A stretch of DNA of 64,000 nucleotides from Rotaria macrura (Eukaryota > Rotifera > Eurotatoria > Philodinida > Philodinidae). Below, one piece after another: positions 28,444 through 39,125 of this stretch. Position numbers and translations under genes: made by a program. The first letter of the stretch is position 1. Each line of letters begins with the position of its first letter. The stretch lies in the NCBI GenBank assembly GCA_900239685.1, contig OENT01000581.1:31696-95695 (forward strand), in the 5' to 3' direction. The notes below the pieces were generated by a model, which did no database searches, was not told the origin of the DNA, and worked only from the letters and a program-made list of their open reading frames with translations.

Positions 28444-30132
28444 ATGAACACTATTAAATTGCCCTTTTCCTTTCAGGTTTATAGATATTATTACATACAC
28501 GGATATACTAGAATTGTCGACATGGATTACTTCATTCAATTGCCCGGTTTACTAATACTTCCATTATTTCTTTATTGCATAATTAACGCTCTTCTCAAGT
28601 TTCGTCGGTCGAAGCGTTTATATATTTGTCCAGTGGATTCGTCACCCAACACATACACGTCTCTTCTTCCTACGGATTTCTATACTAAACCTAATCAGCC
28701 AGGCAACAATGATGGTGGCTATGTATACGACAGCAATACTGATACGGTACTTGAACAACTACGAACCGTGGTAGCTACGCTTCATTCACAAAAAGCCCTG
28801 GCATCTTTAGATCCATATAATCTTATACGCATTCATGAACGCTTAGCCTACACAAATAGTAATGATGTAGTCAATTGGTTTACCGTCCAGTTCAATTTAT
28901 TTGCGGGTTCCATATCAGCATTGGGCACTACCACTCATGCAGTATTGGTGCAAGAAGCTAGAGAGCTAAAGAAATTTGGGTGCTTCGCGTTAACGGAAAG
29001 AGGTGCTGGTGTATTGTCGGGCTTACTTTGTGAGACGATTGCATATTACAATTTAGAAACAAAGAATATTGTGATTCACACACCGAATGATAATGCTAAA
29101 AAGTGCTGGATTTCATACGCTGGTAACAGTCAAACTGAATATGCGGTCGTATTTGCTAAATGGTGTCAAGCTAATGTTGATAATAGCAGCAAACAAGTGT
29201 CTGTGAATACTAGTATTGGTAAATTATTTCTGACACCTCATGTAGTAGCTATTGTAGTGCGAATTCGCAGTGACGGCGTTATTGTGTCTGGTATATGTAT
29301 TGAAGAGTGTTATACTCGTTCCGATTTTCGGTCAAACTCTTTCGGTACTCTTACTTTTACCGAATTCAATACAGCACCGGAAAATCTACTCAATCGATAT
29401 TGTTCGCTCGATACAAAAACCGGAGCTCTTCGAGTAGATGGCAACTGTCCGAAATTATTCTTCAAGCTATCCAATCGTTTACTAGTTGGTCGGTTGTGCC
29501 TATCAGCTACGGCAATTATATGTGCCAAAATGGCATTACACCTTGTCATCACTAAAGTCTATAATAGCAAACGAGTTCAATACTCTTATGTTACCGATCA
29601 TCTGCAAGTTATAATACAGCAAGTCTGCGAAATGGACTGTTACTTTCGCCGGTTGACTAAACGCTTCGAAATTGATCCGTCTACAAGCATTGGTATTGAA
29701 GAGTTATTAGAACGAAATATTGATGAGATTCTCTTGATCAAAGCCTATGTACCACCTTTGTGTCGATCCATCGTTGCCAAATGTCGTGAACTTTTGGGCG
29801 CAGAAGCATTACTTGCACATAATCGAATGACGGAATCTCATGCCAGCTGCTACGCTAACTGCTTAGCTGAAGGCGACTCAGTAATAATGGCACAAGCATT
29901 TGTTGGTCAATGCATGCGAAAGTACAAACATGTGTCACTTCGTAATTGGCGTTTACTTTGGTTCATGATGAAAATACTCGTTATGGTACCTGCACATAAA
30001 CGCATAAACTACATTAATGCACATCAAACAGAGGTGATGGCTGTGTTTCAACAGATAGCCGATGGAATCTTTCAAGACCAAGCCATTCAATCTAATTTGT
30101 TGAGTATTCCTCTCCCGTTCGCTAATACATAA
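28444..30132 (+). CDS. membrane-anchored acyl-CoA oxidase/dehydrogenase-fold protein, intronless
   Basis: Flavin-dependent acyl-CoA oxidase fold, 562 aa as drawn. Visible blocks: CFALTERGAGVLSG from residue 180 (family GCFALTElGhGS), KKCWISYAGN (family 'KWWig.lG'), FTEFNTAPENLLNRY ('..f..vriPrenLLnry'), GRLCLSATAIICAKMAL helix, CRELLGAEALL where the family has crea.GGhGy, and AEGDSVIMAQ, which keeps the catalytic-base Glu (E476). N-terminal LPGLLILPLFLYCIINALL is a probable membrane anchor; the C-terminus FANT is not a peroxisomal SKL signal. The C-terminal oxidase domain is shortened. A Met at 28522 is an alternative start, and TTTCCTTTCAG just before 28477 could be a splice acceptor, so the first 11 residues are doubtful. 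No introns, and the base composition looks less AT-rich than its neighbours. Substrate and activity unknown. Confidence 0.8.
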   Translation: MNTIKLPFSFQVYRYYYIHGYTRIVDMDYFIQLPGLLILPLFLYCIINALLKFRRSKRLYICPVDSSPNTYTSLLPTDFYTKPNQPGNNDGGYVYDSNTDTVLEQLRTVVATLHSQKALASLDPYNLIRIHERLAYTNSNDVVNWFTVQFNLFAGSISALGTTTHAVLVQEARELKKFGCFALTERGAGVLSGLLCETIAYYNLETKNIVIHTPNDNAKKCWISYAGNSQTEYAVVFAKWCQANVDNSSKQVSVNTSIGKLFLTPHVVAIVVRIRSDGVIVSGICIEECYTRSDFRSNSFGTLTFTEFNTAPENLLNRYCSLDTKTGALRVDGNCPKLFFKLSNRLLVGRLCLSATAIICAKMALHLVITKVYNSKRVQYSYVTDHLQVIIQQVCEMDCYFRRLTKRFEIDPSTSIGIEELLERNIDEILLIKAYVPPLCRSIVAKCRELLGAEALLAHNRMTESHASCYANCLAEGDSVIMAQAFVGQCMRKYKHVSLRNWRLLWFMMKILVMVPAHKRINYINAHQTEVMAVFQQIADGIFQDQAIQSNLLSIPLPFANT

Positions 30133-32256
30133 ACATTCCAACGCTCTTGTCAGATTGCAACTCAATATCGTTCGATCATTTTTTCTGTTTGTTTCTCTTT
30201 ATTATAATCTTCACATATTTCATTGATCTGAATAATAATAAATCTTCATGATCCAGTCGCTTCACGTAGAAATTGAACAGCATAATCTTGATTCAATTCT
30301 GTGTCTGACGAATTTCTGATTTTTCTGATGCCACCATGATTGCTAGATAAGTACTGAGCATTGGCGAGAGAGTAAATACGGGTGAAGATGTGTAAACGCT
30401 TCGTGGACTGTGATTTTAAAGTTCATTTGAATCAAAGGCACATGGGATAAATGAGAACAACTCTCCATCGGTGTTTGTGTTTTAAAGAGAAAAAAAACGA
30501 AAGAAAAGCGATGCTTCCAAATGACCACGTGTAATTTTGCTGAATTCATTTTCAACATTTCTACTTATTTGGAGTATTTTAATATTAAGCAATGAGCATT
30601 AATCTTTAGCTGAGAAGGAATACTGTTTACTATCGTTTGTTATCTTCGACATGATTTTTTCTGACAGACCGACACTGTTATTTTGATTACTAAAAGATAT
30701 AGTACATGATTAGTAACTGAAACTGAGATGAGAATAATAAAATAGGAATGGAGTAGAATTCTTGATTATTATAGATTTGAAAACATGACACATGATTATG
30801 TAAAGATTTCGAATTTCCAAAGTACTTGACAGATTCAAAAAACTAACAAGTATTCGATTCGCACTCTTACATAATGATTCGCTAAAGAAAGACTGCTGTA
30901 CATCAATATGTCTTTAATAAACACATGTCCGTTCATTCCTCGACTATAGCTAGTCTATCATCGATTTCTTTGTATTACATGTACCAGAGATGGAAAACGA
31001 ATCAAAACATCTTTTTATGAAACGTGCCCGAACCAGGCAAAGTCAATTTGTTTTCGGTCTTTGACACTTACATCATAATAGATTTGTCTTATTTCTTCCA
31101 TTTATAGGACACAATATCTTTGTCTGTATCCATTTGAAACAAACTACTGCTCTGGTAGGTGTGCTTTTTATCATTGATGCATATATATTAGAAAAGTGAC
31201 TATAAAAAAATATTCGAATGATAATAGTATACTTACACTATAACGTAGAAGAGTACTATACTTAAGTTATATTTTCTGTCGTTTTCTACTCTGTACAGAA
31301 AATGCAAAATGCTGATAACCCAATGCTGTATTAAAGTACACCCAAACATTAAACAGTACAACAACAAGAATCGTAAAGATTGATCATGATAGTGATTAGT
31401 TGAAAATGAAACAAAGTATTTTACTTTTTACTATAGCAAACTTGTGAAAACTCATAGAAGAATATTGATATTGCTGATGTAAAGGTCTAAACAAAAATAT
31501 TTTATAGAAAAACAAACGGAAGAAATTCTCTTGCACCAACACTTGATAAAATCATATTTGTACAGTTTTGGTGATAGTTGTAAAGAATTTTACGAATGTA
31601 AGAACAATAATAGATCATGAGAAATGTTCATGGTATTGTAATTGTTGAAAAAGTTTTGATTCGAATGAAAAATCAACAGTGTGATGATAGTAACAGAACG
31701 TCGTCTCTAATTATTTGAGTATAGATCAAGAGATTCATGTTCTAAAATGTGTTATAATCTCACAGTACAATAAAGTAGATGTCTTACGAATAAACAATTT
31801 TCAACGATCGAAACGCTGTTACAGTAACGAGACTTTTTCATATATGTTTACAATGAACGCTTAATCGTCAGAGAAAAAGATAGTAGAATGATGTCACCCA
31901 AGCATACGCACATGCTTAATCTTTGGAACATGATCATGCATAGAGATAACTACGTGTAATCTTAATTATAAAGCTTTACTTATTCATAAAAGCAACAAGA
32001 TTAACAAGTGATAAATGTGGCACGTGTGTTCAATTTTTTAATTCTTTCTTCGTTAATTTTATGCAAATAACATCATTTGACATCGTTTCTTTTTGTTCGA
32101 TTAATACTTATTCAATAAGCGAATAAGACAATCATGTTTTTCTTCTCGCTACCTGTTTAATGTTAAATCATCAGTCCACAATGAAAAACAAAAAGCAACA
32201 GATTTCTAATGTCTTATTGAATAATGATAATGATTATGTACATGTACATGTATTGC
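30133..32256. other. intergenic, nothing recognised
   Basis: Convergent spacer between the plus-strand oxidase-like gene and the minus-strand Ser/Lys-rich gene. Only short closed frames; no repeat or RNA structure recognised. Confidence 0.5.
30237..30242 (+). terminator. polyadenylation signal AATAAA
   Basis: AATAAA 105 nt after the stop of the acyl-CoA-oxidase-like gene. Confidence 0.5.
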
Positions 32257-33261
32257 TTATAATCGAACAGATTCTCGTTGTCGTGTATCATTAAAATGTT
32301 GTTCTTGTACACTTTGATCATTGATCATTTTTCGTACATTCTGTAAAACTTGTTTACTTTTAGCCGATGGCTTTATTTCATTCCGTTTATTTTGTAGTGA
32401 TGTTGAAGTATTATTTTTGTTATTTTCTTTCGTTCTTAATAAGGATGTATTAGTTCTCAATGATGTTGATATTTGTTGTGGTTGTTCTTTATTCATAGAA
32501 ATATTATCAAGACATGATTGAGGTTTTATTTCATAAGTTTGATCTATCAAATGTGATACAGGTATTGATTGTCGACGACGTTGACTTGAATTGAGTAAAT
32601 CTTTGCTTTTCCCACTACTATTTGAATCTGGATATGTCGATGTTGACCATTCAGATGACACCGATGACGATATACTACTAACTACATCATCATGATCATC
32701 TTCGGTGATGTTAACATTACTTGATGGTGTTGGTGATATTTCTCTAATTTTTTTCGTTTTACTTAATGATTTATCTGAGCGTACAAGTGAGCAAGGTGAA
32801 TTGCTTTTTTCTCTTGATTGTTGTTTAACAAGCGATGATGATTTTCTTTTTGATTTTGTACGATTTTTTTCATTCGATTGTCTATCAGATATATGAGTTT
32901 CACAATCGAATTCTGTATCATCAGGTTTAACAACTTTTCCAGCATTCTTAATGGTTGTTTTTGATTTTCTAGTTAACAAAAAAATAAAAGCAATTAACAA
33001 GTTCATAAAAATATGTCTTATTTTATCTTACGTTTTTTTATGTTGCTGATGACGTTCATTTATTGTTTGTAATGGAAAACGTTTGAAAATTGCTCCTTTT
33101 TGTTTTACTCGGATACTTTCAACACGTCGTACAAATAATTTATTTATTTCTTCTTGATGATGTTTGGTTCCAGCTAATTCTTGTTCACATATTGGTAATG
33201 ATTGTCGTTTTTTTCTTGGCATGCAAATTATTGGTATACAACGGCCCAGTAGTCGAACCAT
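32257..33261 (-). CDS. Ser/Lys-rich protein of unknown function, two exons
   Basis: Exons 33032-33261 and 32257-32968 join in phase (split Thr codon) to 313 aa with a 63-nt GT-AG intron. The first exon is the more ordered part: after MPRKKRQSLPICEQEL it reads KHHQEEINKLFVRRVESIRV, a basic amphipathic helix. The second exon is low-complexity: Ser/Lys/Arg/Asp-rich with acidic TEDDHDDVVSS, a Ser run, and a C-terminal basic helix KSKQVLQNVRKMINDQ. Composition suggests a nuclear or cytoskeletal intrinsically disordered protein with many phosphorylatable Ser. I do not recognise the family. A second Met at 33222 (MPRKKRQ) may be the true start, since the first 13 residues are hydrophobic and atypical. 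Confidence 0.6.
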
Positions 33262-34390
33262 TGTACTACTCGATTGAAAACTGAGTCAATAACTATTTTG
33301 ACGCATGTACAAGAGAAAAAGAAGAATTCGTATCATCTCGTTGTCTTTCTTCTTTTTAACAAGAATTATGTAATACAAATCGACGAACAAATATGCAAGC
33401 TTACGGAGAGAGATAGGCTCTCTTGTTAAATGAACATAGTAAAAGATACAAAAGAATGTTGACCTCTTCAATTGACATTAGACAATGATTTTTTTTTCTC
33501 TTTTAAAAAGTAACATTTAACTTAATATATTCTACTGTCATTGAAAAATGATAAGGATAGTTTGTATTGTCATATGATCTTGTCTTCTGTCTCAAAAATT
33601 TTCAACAAAGGTTAGCCATTACTTCAATCGCAAAGAAACTGATAGTTAATGCGTTTATTTGTTCTTTTTATTTGTCATCTTTTGTGGATCATCATTCATT
33701 TTTTTTGCTATAATAGGCATTGTACTATTAGTCATAGTTCGATAGCGTATGCAACAATTGAGTTTTTCTTTTTTCAATTTTGTCTAAATATTTAATCTGA
33801 AAACAATTGAATCATAAAAATATTTATTCGTTTTTCTTGGTAAATAAAAATACATTTCCTCATAAAGCATACTAAATAAATATAGATATTATGACATGAT
33901 CCCATAAAGAGTTCATTCTTTTGTATGTAAATCAATCAATATTTGACGGTAAAATGTTTCGTTCAATCCATCGGCTGTTCGATACGATAGTCAATTGAAC
34001 GTACTCTTTTGACAATGTTTCCGAGGGTAAGTTAGCAACGAGTGAGATGAATACTCTTAATATAATACTTTTGGTTAAATCGTTGTTATGTTTTACATTA
34101 TGTGAAAAATTTAAGGCGCAAAAAATTTCTTTTGCTTGTGAAATATATTTTGAAAAATGTCATTCTCAGAGCTCACATAGAAACGCAATTTTATCATGAC
34201 GTGTTGCTTTTGTTATTACGAAAAAAAAATTATCATCGTTGCTCTTGTCTTTCTTGGCGAATTGCAATCCTAATGCAAATATATTTAGTGGCACATGACT
34301 TCGAAACGTGATGAAATCGATCGTATGACGTAGGTGTTTGTGTGCGTATGTTATTGCACAACAACAATGTAATCGAGTCGTTTGTGACGG
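33262..34390. other. intergenic, probable divergent promoter zone
   Basis: Lies between the 5' end of the minus-strand Ser/Lys-rich gene and the plus-strand structured element at 34.4 kb. No gene seen. Confidence 0.4.
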
Positions 34391-34398
34391 TATATAAA
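34391..34398 (+). promoter_or_regulatory. TATA box upstream of a structured RNA candidate
   Basis: TATATAAA in the context gacggTATATAAAAAcaag. It sits about 50 bp before the first base-paired block at 34442, so transcription starting about 30 bp downstream would include the whole hairpin chain. Confidence 0.4.
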
Positions 34399-34439
34399 AA
34401 CAAGTCGATTTCTCATATTTTCTTCAGTAGGTATTAATC

Positions 34440-34720
34440 AAACCATCACTGTATCCAAGCAACAGTTGCATGCTAGTGGGTGCAGTTAGATTTTTACCTC
34501 GACGACGCGGAACAAAATAATGCTTACTTCGTAGTTTCTCAGATTTTATAATCTGAGACTATCCGGCTCTTGGATATGCCGTACTGTTAAAGCAGCTCTG
34601 CTATCGCTCTTTATCACAAGAGTGCACTCTGAGCTTGGTACGGCAATGTCTGATTGCCACCAATGTGGTATGTATCTAGTTTCGTTCGACTCAATGTTTT
34701 ATATTAACGAACTAGATTTA
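34440..34720 (+). ncRNA. candidate structured non-coding RNA (chain of hairpins)
   Basis: Dense inverted repeats: ACC..CACT/AGTG.GGT (34442-34481) enclosing GCA/TGC; TCTCAGATT/AATCTGAGA, a perfect 9-bp stem with a 4-nt loop (34537-34558); ATCC/GGAT (34561-34575); TGCCGTAC/GTACGGCA, an 8-bp stem (34577-34584 with 34638-34645) enclosing AGCTC/GAGCT and CTCTT/AAGAG; GGCAAT/ATTGCC (34642-34658), which shares its 5' arm with the previous stem so the two exclude each other; and ATCTAGTTTCGTT/AACGAACTAGAT, 12 bp with one bulge (34674-34717). No long open frame. It matches no snRNA, U3, 7SK, SRP, RNase P/MRP or rotifer spliced-leader sequence that I can recall. Strand is inferred from the TATA box. 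Confidence 0.4.
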
Positions 34721-34898
34721 TTTACTCATTCGGTGGCAGTTAAGAAAAATAACGTCGATGTAATGTTCAAGAGGAGCATAGTTACAACTACGAATGAAAA
34801 GCATCACTTTTCTTCTGTGTCGTCGATGTGAAAAATTTTTACCCAATGAAAAAACAATACAAGTACTATTGCATGGATACAGAATATCAACAAAGTAA

Positions 34899-34904
34899 TT
34901 TATT
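34899..34904 (-). terminator. polyadenylation signal of the CDK-like gene
   Basis: AATAAA on the minus strand, about 93 nt after the stop codon at 34997. Confidence 0.45.
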
Positions 34905-34996
34905 TACGAGAATAGAGACAAGAAAAATATCATCTGACATTAGCAATAAAGTAACAACAATAAAACAAAACCATAATAGATCATTAGAGTATTTGA

Positions 34997-37299
34997 CTAT
35001 TTATTTGATGCACTTGTAGTTTCAGCTACGATGACATGTTTTGTTTGATTTACCGGTGGTGGAATAATAGGATTTGGTGACATGGATTGAAAATAGGCAC
35101 TTTCAAGTGCTGCTTTAGCTGTGATGCGTCGATCTGGATCATAAATAAGCATCTTAAGTGTAAGTTGAAGAGCATCAGGTGAAAGATTGAATAGTAATAG
35201 AGCCATGTTCTGAGACTTCCACTGAGGAAATGTTTTTTTATGATCAGGCAGTGATGAAAAACTTGGCCATGTTGTATCATCTGGTGTGCCTGAATAAAAA
35301 TAAATAAATTAAAAACTGAATCATAAATAAATGATTTCACAACAATGCATAATAATGATAGAAGCTCTATGGAGTTTACAAGGGAGGATATGCAGCTGAT
35401 AAAATTTTGTTTTTTTCTTTTGACTCAATTCGACGTTCGTTATGAAGAATTTGTAAAACTTGAGTCTACAGATAATTTTTTATAAGAGACTACTTCATTT
35501 GATGATATCTTCTAACTAGAACATTGAGATCCTTCATTCTAGTAACATCAAACCATTTGATAGAAAGAAATTCCTTTCAAATATTTAATAGAGACGATTC
35601 TAGACAAGAGTAGTTTATGTTGCAAAAATTTTAGCTCGTTGAACTTTCTTTTAGTCTGAATTTGACACATGAGATATGCCGATGTTTGTGAACGATACTA
35701 AAAAACATCTTATTGATTGATATGACTGTATCTTAGAAAAGAATGATGCGAACTTGAGAGAATTATTATTTCAGAAGAAAGGCCACATTATTAACCTAGG
35801 AATTATTGTTAAAATGGTATAGTTCCATCTGAATATTCATACTTCTTTAAATAGAATCTAGATAGTAAAACATAGTGTTAATTCAAACCTAAATTTTATT
35901 CATTAACAAGACCTCCTTCGTACAACGTGCTATTCATATTGATGCTTTAGTCTCGTTAGATTAATAAAATAATGCGTCTTGTGAACGTTGTCTGATGGAC
36001 TCAAGTAGTTACTCACGGAGTATTGATCATTAGGGAGTTATCTTTCTTCGGCATTATGAACAAACGTTTTTGCGTTTGCCTAGGTGCTTTACAATATTTT
36101 TAATGTAACTAACAAATAAAATTGTTACACGTATCTATCTTATTATGACTATTATAATCAGAAAATGAATTACTACTCATCACCCACGATATTTCGAAAA
36201 TAGTTTTTGTTTTCAGTTTGATCTGTCTCAATTGAATTTTCATTTTTCACATCGATGAATACATTGTTTCGTTGTTCAGAAACGCTAAGAATAAAAAAGA
36301 ATATCTATCTCTATCTACGTCAGCTGTCTCGATGATATTGATCACATCTCCACATGTTCTGCTATGATGTGTAGGTAGTTGACAAAACGTCTGTCTCATA
36401 TCATATATTCACTTGCTATATGTATCTTGGAGAAATATGTCGAGGAATTCAAAAGAGAAAAAAACATAGACACTTACCAAGAGTTCGAAATATTCGAAAA
36501 AGTTGATCGATTTCACATTCACCAGCAAATAATGCTCGATTATGTGTTATTTCAGCATATATAGTACCAATACTCCATAAGTCAACACTCGTCGTATACG
36601 TTTTTGCACCAAGTAAAATTTCCGGTGAACGATACCAAAGTGTGATAACCTTTAAATTATTATGTATATATGATTAAATAATGAACAAAGATAAACTATA
36701 TGATTTACATATACATACTTCATGTGTATACATTCTCATTGGTAATTGAAAGTGTCTGCCTAGACCGAAATCAGCTAATTTAAGTGAACCAATCCAATCG
36801 ATCAGAACTTAATTAATAAAGACGAAAAAAATAATACATGTGTATATACATTGGCAAAATACATTTTCTTTTATTTACTATTTTGAGGTTTTAAATCACG
36901 ATGTAACATAGAATTTGAATGTACATAATCAATGCCTAATAACATTTGTTTAAGATAACTTTTTGATAAATCTTCTGGTAACGGTTTTTTATAGAGTTTC
37001 ATATATTCGTATAAATCCATTTCCATGCATTCATAAAAAAGAAACAATTCGCCAGTGGGTTGATGAACTTTAATATCGTATAAACGAATTATATTCGGAT
37101 GTTTCAATGAACGAAGTAAACTTATTTCACGTAAGGCTGTACTTGGTATGCCTTCATCACCAAGACAAACACATTTTATCGCAACATGATTTTGTTGTCG
37201 GGTATCGAACGCTTTTCGAACAATACCATAGGTACCTTTACCTAATTCACAACCAACATCATATCGATCAAATAATGTAAATGTACCATTGTTCATCAT
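34997..37299 (-). CDS. CDK1-type cyclin-dependent kinase
   Basis: Ser/Thr kinase driving cell-cycle transitions with a cyclin partner. Exons 36879-37299, 36719-36807, 36478-36649 and 34997-35289 join in phase to 324 aa (CDK1 is about 300). Visible: Gly loop GKGTYGIV with inhibitory Thr/Tyr (T14/Y15 equivalents), VAIK lysine, cyclin-binding helix PSTALRE (PSTAIRE in CDK1/2), catalytic [11 protein letters not shown], and T-loop [15 protein letters not shown] with the activating Thr. [14 protein letters not shown] and [12 protein letters not shown] are also CDK1-like. Differences: PSTALRE, DFGLGR rather than DFGLAR, a two- to three-residue shortening before PSTALRE, and a 30-residue Pro/Thr-rich tail. 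The 36477-35290 intron is 1.2 kb, the others 69-71 nt. Probably a diverged CDK1/2 paralogue, since key residues are intact. The start may lie further upstream (see 37458-37504). Confidence 0.92.
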
Positions 37300-37457
37300 A
37301 ATCTGAAACTGAATATTTTTATTTAAACAATTGGTTGTCCTTTTAGTATAGCAAGAAAAATTTTACTAAATGATACAGAAAACAATGATAAGCGAATATT
37401 ACAAACACGATATAAACTCAAAAAGGATATTGGATCGAAATGAAAATTAAAACATAC

Positions 37458-37504
37458 AGTATCTTCAGTTGAATCAGAATAGCTTATCGTAAATCTTGGT
37501 GTAC
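37458..37504 (-). other. possible upstream coding exon of the CDK-like gene
   Basis: A 47-nt segment bounded by TTTTAG and GTATGT reads TPRFTISYSDSTEDT and would splice in phase to the kinase exon, which is itself preceded by an acceptor-like TTTCAG three bases before its first ATG. This would add an N-terminal extension absent from CDK1. Equally it may be 5' UTR or chance. Confidence 0.3.
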
Positions 37505-39125
37505 CTAAAATATAAATCAAAATAGACTTTGTTTTTAATCTATGCTGAGATTTTTCAAAACCAAAATTTCTCTTATGACATTTATATATAATATCGCTCC
37601 ATAGTCTATCATTCTTTCTGAATCCAACCGATATAAATACAATGTCGGTTATATTTCACATTCATTTTGTACTTATTACGATTTCATATCTCTAATTACT
37701 ATTGAAATAGCTTCAAATGAAACGCTTTGCAAGATTTTTAAATTAATTTCGTTAGAAAATGATTTCATAGTGAAACGAAGTATGAAAAATAAATTTTGAT
37801 GTGTATAAATATTGTAATCGTAAAAACCTTTTTGAAACTATTTAACCACAATGTATCATTAACGGCCAACTTCAACTTTTTTATTAATTGGATATTATCG
37901 TTTGATTCAAAATTCGTAGAGATAGATCTATCGACTAACGAATCATTAATGAGATAGAATCGTAAACATCATGAAATCTGTTTCATAATTCTGGGTTTAT
38001 GGCTTTTATAGAATCACATCTGGAACATAAGGAGACTTCTCTTTTATTTTCTTCGATTGAAGTCTTTATACAGAGATCGATCTTAATGCTACTGGTTCTG
38101 TGTAGATGTTGCAGATCATTTCATTTGATTCTATTCTAGAATCAGAAGATAAAATCCACTAATGTGAACATCGAAGCTACAGAGAATTTAATCTATTACG
38201 ACAAAGAAAACAAAAGACTCTAAAAAATTGTAGGATTAACTAGATTTTCTACTATTTTTCGCTTTGCAAAGTTTCAAAGAAAACACTAAAAAGCAGAGTT
38301 TTCTAGAAGTGAACACAGTATTGATTTAATAATCATTGTAGTTTACTTAGTTGCAGATCTCGATGGCTATTATTTAAGACTTCAAATACTTTAAGAAGTC
38401 TTCTAAAACTCAATCGAATCTACAATGATACACTAAGGCGTGCTTTTCAATTAGAAATATGAGTCGACTACAACTTCATTCTCGTATCCCATTCGTTCAA
38501 CGTTAAGATAGAAATGTTTTAAAATACTTTTAGTTCTTCAAACTATAGTCGTCACAATAAAGATAGAATAGATCATCTTCATCGAGAATAGATACGAGAA
38601 ATAGAAAGTGATTTTATCTTGATAAAAACGATCATTTTTAATTGGAATATATACCATCGAGCTGATATTATAGGGAAGCTGATCAAAACTAAACAGATTC
38701 TAGAAGTAAAAAATCATCACATGAGATCAATATCACGTGATGCACTTATTTCTCTAGGAAAAATCGAAATGATATTTTGTCTCGTATTTTTCTCTTGTGC
38801 TTAAGAGAATGACTAAAAATAAAACACTATTGTACATAATAAGAAATTTCTTTGTAACTGATTCCATGAATAATGAAAAAAGTATCAATCAATCTTCGAT
38901 CTATATCATCGTGCTCTTGTTTACTGGTGTCGACCTAGAGAATAAAGAAGCATCGTACTTATTTAAGGGCTTCATGACTCGACGATCTTAAATACGTAAT
39001 ACATATCAATGAATCAATAGTCATTATTTCATAGAAACAAATAGAATACACTTCATATTCAGCTAAGATTCTTGTAAATGTACTCGATGAATTACTATTT
39101 GATAGATGCAAATAAATCAACATTC
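37505..39125. other. intergenic, nothing recognised
   Basis: Between the 5' end of the CDK-like gene and the 3' end of PIG-Q. Two ~60-codon plus-strand frames at 38.6-39.0 kb have random-looking composition and no family resemblance. Confidence 0.45.

Noticed and set aside
29310-29552. Frames on both strands within the acyl-CoA-oxidase-like gene
   Set aside because: Shadows of the 562-aa frame, which carries all the family motifs.
34622-34831. 69-codon frame overlapping the structured element
   Set aside because: Starts inside the hairpin chain, no homology, and the base-pairing explains the sequence better.
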